64,000 nucleotides of DNA, from NCBI GenBank assembly GCA_003279115.1, contig QCBG01000005.1:30284-94283 (forward strand), given 5' to 3'. The position numbers were made by a program, and so were the translations under genes. Shown here in pieces: positions 56,019 to 64,000 of the stretch (position 1 is its first letter; the number at the start of each line of letters is the position of its first letter). The DNA comes from Prochlorococcus sp. AG-347-E03. GTDB lineage: Bacteria > Cyanobacteriota > Cyanobacteriia > PCC-6307 > Cyanobiaceae. The notes below the pieces were generated by a model that saw only the letters and a list, made by a program, of their open reading frames with translations, was not told the DNA's origin and did not search any database.

Positions 56019-56723
56019 ATGAAAGAGGCAATTTCGATTCCCATATTTATAGGATTTGATCCCAGAGAAAGGGCTGCGACTAATGTTCTTATTGACTCAC
56101 TTTACCAACATAGTTCAACTCCATTATCTATTACTCCACTTTTAACGCCTCAATTAGAAAAACAAAAAATATACTATCGAAAAAAAGATCCAAAACAAAG
56201 CACTGCTTTCTCATTTACAAGATTCCTTGTTCCATATTTAATGGAATACAAAGGATGGGCTATTTTTATGGATTGCGACATGCTTTGCAGAGCTGATATT
56301 ACTGAATTATGGAATCAACGAGACAACAAATATTCAATAATGTGTGTCAAGCATGAACATATTCCAGGGGAAGTTAAAAAGTTTCAAGGAGAAGTACAAA
56401 GTGCTTATCCAAAGAAAAACTGGAGTTCACTAATGCTTATGGATTGTTCTAAATGCAAAGAACTAACAGTAGATTATGTAAATAAGGCAAGTGGCCTTGA
56501 ATTGCATCGTTTTTTATGGCTTAGAGACGATAACCTTATTGGGGAAATCAATGGTAATTGGAATTATTTAGTTGGAGTACAGAAAGAAGATGATGCATCT
56601 AACTCTAAATTAAGCCATTGGACACTTGGAGGTCCTTGGTTTAACGATCAGAGAACTCTTGGAGGCGCATCGGCTGCAGAGTGGTTTGCCTCAAGAGATA
56701 AGGCATTTAAATTATGGGATTAG
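56019..56723 (+). CDS. GT-A glycosyltransferase (GT8-like)
   Basis: A 234-residue soluble enzyme. The start IPIFIGFDPRERAATNVLID resembles GT8-like transferases. The metal-binding DxD is Asp85-Cys-Asp87 in WAIFMDCDMLCRADITELW, and a second motif is WTLGGPWFND near the C-terminus. It lies 8 bases after kdsA, so it may act in the same core or capsule segment. Sugar unknown. Confidence 0.8.
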   Translation: MKEAISIPIFIGFDPRERAATNVLIDSLYQHSSTPLSITPLLTPQLEKQKIYYRKKDPKQSTAFSFTRFLVPYLMEYKGWAIFMDCDMLCRADITELWNQRDNKYSIMCVKHEHIPGEVKKFQGEVQSAYPKKNWSSLMLMDCSKCKELTVDYVNKASGLELHRFLWLRDDNLIGEINGNWNYLVGVQKEDDASNSKLSHWTLGGPWFNDQRTLGGASAAEWFASRDKAFKLWD

Positions 56724-56846
56724 AGTATTTAGTAATGCATAATTTTATTAGTTACATTAAGAGATCTAAATAAGAATATTTGGTTAATTTTAAGTAAATA
56801 AAATATATTAAGATAATATTAATATTCATAATTAAGAAATATAAAA

Positions 56847-58601
56847 ATGTGTGGTTTTGTACTTGCTCACTTTCAAGATTCTAGAAATGTAGTAAATAAG
56901 CAAAAAGTTTTAAGTGATTCATGTGAAAAATATATACGAACAAGAGGGCCAACTTATCAAGAATCATATGCTTCTGAATCTCTATTTTGTTATCAAAGTG
57001 TACTATCAATTCAAGGTAATAAAATTAGAGGTACCAAAACAGAACCTGTTGGTTCTAAAAAGTTTGTCTTATACAATGGGGAAATTTATAATTACCTAAA
57101 AGATAATAAATCTACAAGCGATACTGAAATATTAAACGATCAACATAACAATAATAATATTGGTGGTTTTCTAAATAATATTGATGGGATGTATGCTATT
57201 TGTGCAGTTGAGAGAATTAATGAAAACCAAAATATAATTGATTTATATAGAGATTTAGTTGGCGAAAAACATTTATGGTATTTACATAATGAAGAAGTGC
57301 TTTTAGTATCCTCAATACCTGCGATAATAATTGAATATTTGAAGAAATTTTCAACTATTGAGATCGACATAAGTGTAATAAAAGATTATTTAAAAAGAAG
57401 ACATCTTATTTCTCCAGAATTTCATCCTATTAAAGGAATTAAACAAGTAATGCCAGGAGCTCATATCAGAATCAATACTTCTGAATGGAATAACCAAATT
57501 ATTGAAAGAAGATTTATCTGCGAGTATTTTGATGAAAATCTCCATCGAGATTTAAAGCAACTTTCGTCAAAAGAGATAACAGCTTTCACTAATAATGAGT
57601 TTAAAAAATCGATGACTTCGATGAATGATGTCTGTTCTGGAAATGTAAAATCATCATCCATTTTCAGTGGTGGGATTGATTCATCATTGACAACTCATTT
57701 TTTAAATAATATCTTTTCAGAAAAATCATTTGATGTATACACACTATTACTAAATGAAAAAGATTCAGTAGCACCAAATTCTAGGGAAATGATAAAGAAA
57801 ATTAATAGAAGAAATTCCATAAATCATCATGAAATAATATGTGAAATTGAAAATTACTACTCTTCCCTCATAAGGGCAATTGATATTTTAGGTTCGCCAA
57901 TAAATACTCATTCAATTCCTTCTTCATATATAGTCGCTCAGCATGCATCCAATGATGGTAATCAAGTTTTATATGGAGGAGAGGGGGCAGATGAATTATT
58001 TATGGGATACGGTTGCTACTTAAATGATATAAATTCTGAATCTATTTATAATTGTAATGCAGGGCATTTTAGTAGTTATTCAGCTATAAAAATTTCAGAA
58101 GAAATACAAAATGAAATCAATAGTGACAAACAAAGATTTAAAGACCTTATTGAATATTTATCCTGTGATGAGGTTAATTTAAAATCAATCTCTGAAGCAT
58201 ATACAGATTATTCAATACAATTACCTAATGTGGGATTACTGAGCACAGATACAATTAATTCTGATTTAGGAATAGAATGCAGAACTCCTTTCACCAGAAA
58301 ACCACTTTTAAGATTGGGTCTTTCAATGCCTATTAAACAAAAATTAAACAAAAAAACCAAAATTCCGCTTAAAAATATTTTCACAAAAATATTTGGTGAT
58401 GAAAACCTTTACCCAAAAATAGGCTTTGCAGGTTACCCGAACGAATGCGCGAAATTCTTGCCAGAAATTAAAAATTGGTATGTATTTAAAATTTTAGATA
58501 TTAAATATAATGATGATATATATTTCACACGAGATGAATTTTGGAAATTAACTAATGTAGAATTTTTTTTAAGAAAAGTTATTTATAATGAAGACATTTA
58601 A
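56847..58601 (+). CDS. asparagine synthase-like glutamine amidotransferase
   Basis: A 584-residue protein with an N-terminal class II glutaminase domain (catalytic Cys2; YNGEIYNYL at about residues 76-84) and a C-terminal synthetase domain with the PP-loop SGGIDSS (274-280) and LYGGEGADELFMGYG. All key residues appear intact. AsnB homologues in O-antigen clusters are proposed to amidate uronic acids, and this island makes UDP-glucuronate/galacturonate, so sugar amidation is more likely than asparagine synthesis. It overlaps the next gene by 14 bases. Confidence 0.88.
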   Translation: MCGFVLAHFQDSRNVVNKQKVLSDSCEKYIRTRGPTYQESYASESLFCYQSVLSIQGNKIRGTKTEPVGSKKFVLYNGEIYNYLKDNKSTSDTEILNDQHNNNNIGGFLNNIDGMYAICAVERINENQNIIDLYRDLVGEKHLWYLHNEEVLLVSSIPAIIIEYLKKFSTIEIDISVIKDYLKRRHLISPEFHPIKGIKQVMPGAHIRINTSEWNNQIIERRFICEYFDENLHRDLKQLSSKEITAFTNNEFKKSMTSMNDVCSGNVKSSSIFSGGIDSSLTTHFLNNIFSEKSFDVYTLLLNEKDSVAPNSREMIKKINRRNSINHHEIICEIENYYSSLIRAIDILGSPINTHSIPSSYIVAQHASNDGNQVLYGGEGADELFMGYGCYLNDINSESIYNCNAGHFSSYSAIKISEEIQNEINSDKQRFKDLIEYLSCDEVNLKSISEAYTDYSIQLPNVGLLSTDTINSDLGIECRTPFTRKPLLRLGLSMPIKQKLNKKTKIPLKNIFTKIFGDENLYPKIGFAGYPNECAKFLPEIKNWYVFKILDIKYNDDIYFTRDEFWKLTNVEFFLRKVIYNEDI

Positions 58602-59964
58602 TAAAAAACTTTCTACCTATAATTTTTTAAACTACAAAAAATATTTTCCTTATTTTGAAAGCAGGTTAGAAAATCTTCTCTATCCAAGCCTTAGAAGTCA
58701 ATCTCTTCTCTCAAATCAAAATAATTTTTGGAGTAAAGCCTATAATGTGAATAAAATATTTTTCATAAAAAACTTTATAAAGGTTATATTTATTCTTTTA
58801 CCTAGACTTTTATATATTCTAATAAGCATAATTTTAATATCCTCAAAAGAAAAATCGCAAGGTAATAAAATAGCATTTTTACTTAGTAGGGCAGCTGGAA
58901 TAAAAGATAAAAATTTACTAGAAGATTTTAGATTTCGAGGATTAGAAAAAAGTTTATTAAAAAAAAATATTAAGTCAATATACTTTATCTTTGACAATCA
59001 AAAAATTGATAATAAAAAGGGTAAGATTTTTTTAAGGTATAGAGATATATATTCAATTTCAAAATTAATTTACGATTCTAATTTTTTGATAAAAAATAAA
59101 ACAAAAGCTTATTGGATAGCAAATTTAAAAATTAACATAATTCAGACTAAGATATTGTCAATATTTTTGAAATTTTCAAATTATTGTTTTTTTTGGGACT
59201 TTAATTATCAGCATTATCCTTTTTTTATTGCAGGATATTTAAATAACAATAATTTAATTGGATCCATGCATGGTTTTCATAATTCAGAACATATGCCTTG
59301 GATAAATCCCTCTTTGATAAAACACCTCGAGATCAATCATAAATTTTGCGACTATAAGTTATGCGCATCCTCATTTTTGGTACCTATTAAAGCAAGTAAT
59401 GAAATAAGAGGAGATTTTAAAGAATTTGCCTACAATGGCCAAAATCTCTCATTGGTTGTTGTACAAGAAAACCAATACTCGGAGAACGAATTAGTCAATT
59501 GGATTTCAAGAAACAAAATCCATTTCGAGAAAATATATATAAAATTCAGACCAGATAAAGCTGATTCTGAATCTTTAATAAAGACATTTAAAGACTTCCA
59601 GATAACTTGGAATGAGTATGTAGATACCGAAAAAAATAATAACGAAAACTTTTTTTTTATTGGTCAATCAAGTACTTATCTTCTTGAATTAGGTAATAAA
59701 GGGGAAAAAGTAATAATTTTCAATGATGATAAACTAAATTGGTTCAAGAATCCCGCATGCGAATTTATTGATTTGCAATATCTGCTTTCTAAAAAAGTCA
59801 TAAATGGAAATTTCCTAAAGAAAAATTTATTTTACTGTGATAAAAAAATGACCTTTTTTGATTTGTTTAAATCGAAAAACTTAAACGATCTTAAAATAGC
59901 CTTTATAAATCATAAAATTTTTGTAGAAAATAAAATTCAAATATTATCAACATTATTTAATTAA
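58588..59964 (+). CDS. unknown protein, possible GT-B glycosyltransferase
   Basis: A 458-residue protein that I do not recognise at family level. It has a membrane-associated hydrophobic helix near residues 58-84 (VIFILLPRLLYILISIILIS). Later it has YLNNNNLIGSMHGFHNSEHM (donor-site-like His), then KIYIKFRPDKADSESL and FIGQSSTYLLELGNKGEKVI (about residues 353-372). The last pair recalls the C-terminal half of GT-B enzymes (phosphate-binding Lys/Arg loop and ST(x)LLE helix). The start lies inside the AsnB-like gene, implying coupled translation. Confidence 0.5.
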   Translation: MKTFNKKLSTYNFLNYKKYFPYFESRLENLLYPSLRSQSLLSNQNNFWSKAYNVNKIFFIKNFIKVIFILLPRLLYILISIILISSKEKSQGNKIAFLLSRAAGIKDKNLLEDFRFRGLEKSLLKKNIKSIYFIFDNQKIDNKKGKIFLRYRDIYSISKLIYDSNFLIKNKTKAYWIANLKINIIQTKILSIFLKFSNYCFFWDFNYQHYPFFIAGYLNNNNLIGSMHGFHNSEHMPWINPSLIKHLEINHKFCDYKLCASSFLVPIKASNEIRGDFKEFAYNGQNLSLVVVQENQYSENELVNWISRNKIHFEKIYIKFRPDKADSESLIKTFKDFQITWNEYVDTEKNNNENFFFIGQSSTYLLELGNKGEKVIIFNDDKLNWFKNPACEFIDLQYLLSKKVINGNFLKKNLFYCDKKMTFFDLFKSKNLNDLKIAFINHKIFVENKIQILSTLFN

Positions 59965-60047
59965 TAAAAATTATTAATTTAGAAACTAATCATTTATGGT
60001 TAAACTTAAAAAGTTATGCCATTAGTTATAGTTAATAAAAAATCTCT

Positions 60048-61244
60048 ATGGAAAAGATTTCATATGCCAAAACTGTTTATGGAGAAGCTGAGATTGATGC
60101 TGTTGTAAAATGTCTAAAAGAATCTACCCAAATGGGTAAGAATTCAAGAGAATTTGAATCAAAAATTGCAGAATTATTTTCGAAAAAATATTGTTTATAT
60201 GTAAACTCTGGCTCTTCAGCTCTTTATATTGGAATTGAATCATTTAATTTCGAAAAAGGTTCAGAGGTTATAACTCCCGCTTTAACATTTTCAACAACTG
60301 TAGGATCTCTCATAAAAAATAAATTAATTCCAGTTTTTACTGATATAGAACCAAATACATATTGTATTGACACAACTCAAATAGAAGAACTAATTACCCC
60401 AAAAACAGTTGCTATAGTTGCGCCTAATTTATTGGGTAATATCTGCAATTGGGAGAAGATAAGAGCTCTAGCTGATAAATATAATTTATTTGTAATCGAA
60501 GATTCTGCAGATATTCTTGGGGCTACATTGCATTCAAAATCAACAGGTTTTTACTCGGACATGTCCATAACTAGTTTTTATGGTTCTCACATAATTAATT
60601 GTGCTGGTAATGGGGGAGCATTAACAATAAATGATGAAAGAGTTTTAAAAAGAGCAAAACTTCTTAGGTCTTGGGGGAGAAGCTCATCATTATTTGACGA
60701 GAGAAGTGAAGCTGTAGAAAATAGATTTAACGTAAACCTAGAAGGAATTGATTATGATGCTAAATTTATTTTCGAGACTATTGGTTATAACTTAGAAGGG
60801 AGTGAAATAGGAGCAGCTTTTGGTAATATACAATTAAAAAAACTGAAAGAGAATATAAAACAAAGGCAGAAAAACTTTGAAAAACAATATTCATTTTTTG
60901 AAAAGTTTCCTGATTATTTTGTAAACCCGCAAGAAAATAAAAATGCAAATACTGCATGGCTTGCATACCCAATATTTATAAAAGAGAGTTCACCATTCAC
61001 TAGAAGAGATTTTCAAATATATCTTGAACAAAGAGATATCCAAACAAGAGTAGTTTTTACTGGGAATATTCTAAAACAACCTATGATGAAAAATGTTGAA
61101 CATAAAGTAACTCCCCATGGTTTGCTGAATACAGATAAGGTAATGAGTCAAGGAGTTCTACTTCCAGTTCACCATGGAATGAGCAATAGTATGTTTGAAA
61201 GATTACACTACACGATAAGTGAATTTATTTCAAAAAATAGGTAG
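60048..61244 (+). CDS. PLP-dependent sugar 3-dehydratase-like enzyme (His in place of Lys)
   Basis: A 398-residue DegT-fold protein. Where aminotransferases have SFYPAK, this protein has SFYGSH with His181, the substitution known in ColD (GDP-4-keto-6-deoxymannose 3-dehydratase) and RfbH/E1. The rest also fits these: VIEDSADILGATLHSKSTG, LLRSWGR, IGYNLEGSEIGAAFGNIQLK and RVVFTGNILKQPMM. The four cysteines that bind the iron-sulfur cluster in E1/RfbH are absent (the segment reads RSSSLFDERSEAVENRFN), closer to ColD. It would remove the 3-hydroxyl of a 4-keto-6-deoxyhexose. Neighbour genes support a 3,6-dideoxyhexose. ATG start. Confidence 0.8.
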   Translation: MEKISYAKTVYGEAEIDAVVKCLKESTQMGKNSREFESKIAELFSKKYCLYVNSGSSALYIGIESFNFEKGSEVITPALTFSTTVGSLIKNKLIPVFTDIEPNTYCIDTTQIEELITPKTVAIVAPNLLGNICNWEKIRALADKYNLFVIEDSADILGATLHSKSTGFYSDMSITSFYGSHIINCAGNGGALTINDERVLKRAKLLRSWGRSSSLFDERSEAVENRFNVNLEGIDYDAKFIFETIGYNLEGSEIGAAFGNIQLKKLKENIKQRQKNFEKQYSFFEKFPDYFVNPQENKNANTAWLAYPIFIKESSPFTRRDFQIYLEQRDIQTRVVFTGNILKQPMMKNVEHKVTPHGLLNTDKVMSQGVLLPVHHGMSNSMFERLHYTISEFISKNR

Positions 61245-61339
61245 TTAATCCCGAGAGAATTAATTTATTAATATCTACTACTAAGCTTGTATTTAAAATC
61301 ATAAAGAATATATTTAATTTTAGTTTTATTGGATATTAT

Positions 61340-62311
61340 TTATTTTAAATTTTTGATTGTGTTACTTTTTAAAAAAATAAAAAAATTAATTAACATAAAT
61401 AATGGGATTTTAAAAATATAAAAAATTCTTTTTGTAAAAAACATTTTTAGTAAATATTCAAACAAAATTTTACTAGATCCCAAAGTGGTATTAGCGTACA
61501 AAAATAATTTAAATTTTTCATAGTTTTTAATATATTTATTATTTGCCAAGTACCAAACTACTCTATGATTATCTAAGAAAAAAGTCTGGAACCTGCTTGA
61601 TAAAGATTCTTTTAAAAAGTGCGACCTATTATTATTTAACCTGCATTCCAAAAATCCTGGGGATTTAAGATACTTAATTTCTCTACATTCTATATGAGTT
61701 AAAATAGCAACATATTTGACCAAATAATTATTCCTATTACCAATATGATTTAAACCATACTGGAAGTTTTTTTTATAGACGCTTGAAGGAAATATATGAG
61801 CTGAAATAAAACCACTTTTTCTAATTAATAAACTACTTAAAAAATCACATGATGAGAAATTATAATCTTCCAAATTTATTTTTTTATTTAGAGATTTAAG
61901 TTGATTTAAATTATCAAATGGTTTAGATGGTAAAAAAATTGATTTTAATCTTTTTTTATCAGAAAAAATTAATCTATAAATTTTTAAAAAAACTTCTTTA
62001 TATACAAAATCATCATCACCAAGTAGCCAGATGAAAGTTCCTTTAATTTCTGAAAGTATTAGTGATATTGCAGGATTAATACCTAGGTTGAATTCAACAT
62101 TTCGTATTTTTATATCTTTTTGAAATTTATTTAAAACTTTTTTTGTAGAATCTGTACTTCCATTATTTAAAACTAAAACTTCTATATTAAGTTTATTTTT
62201 ATCCTTTATTTCTAATAAATGTTTAATATTTAACTCTATTAATTTTGATCTATTATATGTAATAATTCCAATTGAGAGTATTGGTTTTTTTTTGTAATTA
62301 AAAGAATCCAT
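61340..62311 (-). CDS. GT2-family glycosyltransferase
   Basis: A 323-residue GT-A enzyme. PILSIGIITYNRSKLIELNI (residues 9-28) starts the nucleotide-binding domain. VLVLNNGSTDSTKKVL follows, and WLLGDDDFVYKEVF holds the metal-binding Asp cluster. The C-terminal hydrophobic stretch (IFYIFKIPLFMLINFFIFL) may anchor it to the membrane. It is on the minus strand, 18 bases after the epimerase, and probably transfers the sugar made by the neighbouring genes. Confidence 0.85.
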   Translation of the reverse strand: MDSFNYKKKPILSIGIITYNRSKLIELNIKHLLEIKDKNKLNIEVLVLNNGSTDSTKKVLNKFQKDIKIRNVEFNLGINPAISLILSEIKGTFIWLLGDDDFVYKEVFLKIYRLIFSDKKRLKSIFLPSKPFDNLNQLKSLNKKINLEDYNFSSCDFLSSLLIRKSGFISAHIFPSSVYKKNFQYGLNHIGNRNNYLVKYVAILTHIECREIKYLKSPGFLECRLNNNRSHFLKESLSSRFQTFFLDNHRVVWYLANNKYIKNYEKFKLFLYANTTLGSSKILFEYLLKMFFTKRIFYIFKIPLFMLINFFIFLKSNTIKNLK

Positions 62312-62329
62312 ACATTTATGTCTACTTAA

Positions 62330-63388
62330 TTAATCAGAATTTAAATTTGAATTTACCCAATTTATCATTTGATTTAATCCATCCTCTAAATTTACTTTTG
62401 GTTCCCATTTAATAATTTTTTTTGCTTTTGAAATATCTGCAACGAAAAAGTCTTGATCACTTGTTCTTCTTTCAATATTGATATATTTAAATTCTTTAAA
62501 TTTTAGAATATTTTGGAGCTTGATCAATAACTCTAAAATACTTAAAGAATTTTTCATGCCCCCACCAATATTAAAAATTTGCCCACTGACTTCATCTTTT
62601 TGTAGATAAGCTAATTTATATAATTCAACCAAATCATCTGAGTGAAGGACATCTCTTACCTGCTTTCCAGTACCGGATATAGTAAATGGTTCATAATCTT
62701 TAGAGGCATTGAACAGATTCATTTGTTCAATATACTTTGAAACAAACCAACCAATCCAGCCCTGATCTATAGTTGAGAATTGCCTTCCCCCGTAAATAGA
62801 TGAATGTCTGAATACAACAGTTTTAAGCCCATAGACCCTAGACCAGTCTCTGACATATTGGTCCGCACTGCCTTTAGAGCACCCATAAGGCGTTGAGAAA
62901 TCAAGCCGCAAGAACTCATCAAAGCCATTAGGGTAATCTACAACCTGATATCTAGTTTTTTTTTCAACATAATTAAGTAAATTAAGATCCCCATAAACTT
63001 TATTCGTACTACTAAAAGCCAACAAGGCTTTGCTTGAATATTTCCTAATAGCTTCAAGAACATTAAATGTTCCAATAACATTAGTTATCAAGTCATTTCT
63101 TGGGTCTGATATAGAACTTGTCATTGCGACTTGACCTGCGACATGACAAATGTAATCAAATGGGCCATATTTTTTAAAAATTAATTCTAATTCTTGATTA
63201 TTTTTTATATCCAAATTAAAGAATTTTAATTTTTTTTTGACATCATTATTATTTAGCCAATTAAGGTTTGATTTTGATCCGTTTCTAAAAAGTCCATCGA
63301 TTATAAAGACCTCATTTCCACTTTTTAAAAATTGAATAGCAAGGTTTGTTCCTAAAAATCCGCACCCTCCGGTAATAAGTATTTTCAT
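62330..63388 (-). CDS. CDP-paratose (tyvelose) 2-epimerase-like SDR
   Basis: A 352-residue SDR closely matching RfbE/Tyv. The NAD motif is ITGGCGFLGTNLAIQFLKSG (residues 4-23), then HVAGQVAMTSSISDPRNDLI, FSSTNKVYGDLNLL, LDFSTPYGCSKGSADQY (Tyr-xxx-Lys) and FRHSSIYGGRQFSTIDQGW followed by GWFVSKYIE. These blocks are characteristic of the 2-epimerase that turns CDP-paratose into CDP-tyvelose. Its start overlaps the SDR upstream (ATGA). A different CDP- or GDP-linked substrate cannot be ruled out. Confidence 0.85.
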   Translation of the reverse strand: MKILITGGCGFLGTNLAIQFLKSGNEVFIIDGLFRNGSKSNLNWLNNNDVKKKLKFFNLDIKNNQELELIFKKYGPFDYICHVAGQVAMTSSISDPRNDLITNVIGTFNVLEAIRKYSSKALLAFSSTNKVYGDLNLLNYVEKKTRYQVVDYPNGFDEFLRLDFSTPYGCSKGSADQYVRDWSRVYGLKTVVFRHSSIYGGRQFSTIDQGWIGWFVSKYIEQMNLFNASKDYEPFTISGTGKQVRDVLHSDDLVELYKLAYLQKDEVSGQIFNIGGGMKNSLSILELLIKLQNILKFKEFKYINIERRTSDQDFFVADISKAKKIIKWEPKVNLEDGLNQMINWVNSNLNSD

Positions 63389-64000
63389 GACAATTTACCA
63401 ATAATTAAATTACTTAAGTCAGCAACAAGGAACTTTGGCTCATTTTCTCGTAACGATATACCTCCAAAAATTAATTTCCCCTCAGCATGCAATCTAGTCC
63501 ATTCATATAATGCAAAATCCCTTACTTTTTGAGCAATTCCTGAGCCAATATTAAATATATAAGGACTATTAAATTCTTTTTCTGGGAGCAAACAAATATT
63601 AACAAGAATTTCCGCAACTGATTCGACAGCTATAAAATCTCTAATTTGATCACCATAAGTCATTGAAAAATCGGATCCACTAATCGCTGCGTTATATAGA
63701 AGTTGCCAAAAGTTATTATTTCCTTTGAATTTTCCATAGGCATTAAAGATCCTACCATAACAAAATTTAATATTTAACTCTTCAGAAAGTTGTTTTAAAG
63801 AGTAAAAACCAGAAACTTTTGTCGCTGCATAAATACCAATTGGATCGAGAATATCGTTTGGTTTACATAAGCTATTAATTTCCTTAAAGCCATATTCATA
63901 ACATGTTCCAACTGTTATAAATCTTCTAACATTATTTTCTGAAGCTTTTAACATTAAGCTTAGTGGGAAATTAATATTAATATCAATCATTTCTCGAAAA
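63385..64000 (-). CDS. NAD-dependent sugar epimerase/reductase, cut by the right edge
   Basis: The C-terminal 204 codons of an SDR; the frame stays open to the window end, so the N-terminal Rossmann GxxGxxG part lies outside. The first ATG (63990) is internal: the text before it (VRRFITVGTCYEYG follows at residue ~22) is already mid-domain. The catalytic Tyr-xxx-Lys is YAATK in PIGIYAATKVSGFYSLKQL, and FCYGRIFNAYGKFKGNN and RDFIAVESVAEILV follow. It could be the CDP-4-keto reductase (paratose/abequose synthase) expected in a tyvelose pathway. This is inferred from neighbours. Confidence 0.7.
   Translation of the reverse strand, partial: FREMIDININFPLSLMLKASENNVRRFITVGTCYEYGFKEINSLCKPNDILDPIGIYAATKVSGFYSLKQLSEELNIKFCYGRIFNAYGKFKGNNNFWQLLYNAAISGSDFSMTYGDQIRDFIAVESVAEILVNICLLPEKEFNSPYIFNIGSGIAQKVRDFALYEWTRLHAEGKLIFGGISLRENEPKFLVADLSNLIIGKLS

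Overview
The window looks like a chromosome segment of a high-light-adapted Prochlorococcus (marine picocyanobacterium). The evidence is the very AT-rich base composition, densely packed genes with short spacers, frequent TTG/GTG starts with few Shine-Dalgarno sequences, a Pcb chlorophyll a/b antenna gene beside flavodoxin, an OprB/Som-type cyanobacterial porin, and several cyanobacteria-only families (DUF1824, DUF3386, DUF2808, Ycf46). The strain cannot be named from sequence alone. A Pcb gene paired with flavodoxin, distinct from the constitutive HL PcbA as I remember it, hints at the HLII group.

Region 1 (1-9.6 kb) is core and photosynthesis-related: an outer-membrane porin cut by the left edge, glyQ, small conserved proteins, a methyltransferase, the flavodoxin (isiB) + Pcb antenna pair, a peroxiredoxin-like protein without catalytic cysteines, a SemiSWEET and an AEC-family permease. 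Region 2 (9.6-13.5 kb, minus strand) is a three-gene block: an ArnT-like membrane glycosyltransferase, a GT4 glycosyltransferase and a DMT exporter. Region 3 (13.5-27.3 kb) is housekeeping: sppA, aroH, DUF2808, rpmH, rnpA, a PH-domain protein, yidC, ycf46, serS, rseP, rpsN, pnp, cysQ, rsmI, two small unknowns and tRNA-Arg(UCU).

Region 4 (27.4 kb to the right edge, more than 36 kb) is a surface-polysaccharide island starting just after the tRNA. It holds an O-antigen ligase/polymerase, a flippase-like membrane protein, an initiating sugar transferase, glycosyltransferases, and sugar-nucleotide genes: a FlaA1/CapD dehydratase, a DegT aminotransferase, UDP-glucose dehydrogenase, UDP-glucuronate 4-epimerase, galE, manC, a full dTDP-rhamnose set rmlA-C-D-B, and fcl. 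It also has Wzz- and Wza-like export proteins, a KDO set kdsD-kdsC-kdsA, an AsnB-like amidotransferase overlapping an unknown gene, and a thiamine-diphosphate E1 alpha/beta pair. At the right end is a probable 3,6-dideoxyhexose module: a PLP enzyme with His at the PLP-lysine position, a CDP-paratose/tyvelose 2-epimerase homologue and a truncated SDR. Genes change strand often, as expected of a mosaic island.

Most notable points: the His-for-Lys dehydratase next to a tyvelose-epimerase homologue; the E1 alpha gene whose only good start appears to be ATT behind a near-perfect Shine-Dalgarno; an AEC transporter whose conserved N-terminus lies upstream of any standard start codon; a Wzz protein with a kinase-like tail lacking Walker motifs; and the AsnB/unknown overlapping pair in a cluster that makes uronic acids. 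No phage, insertion sequence or CRISPR array was seen.
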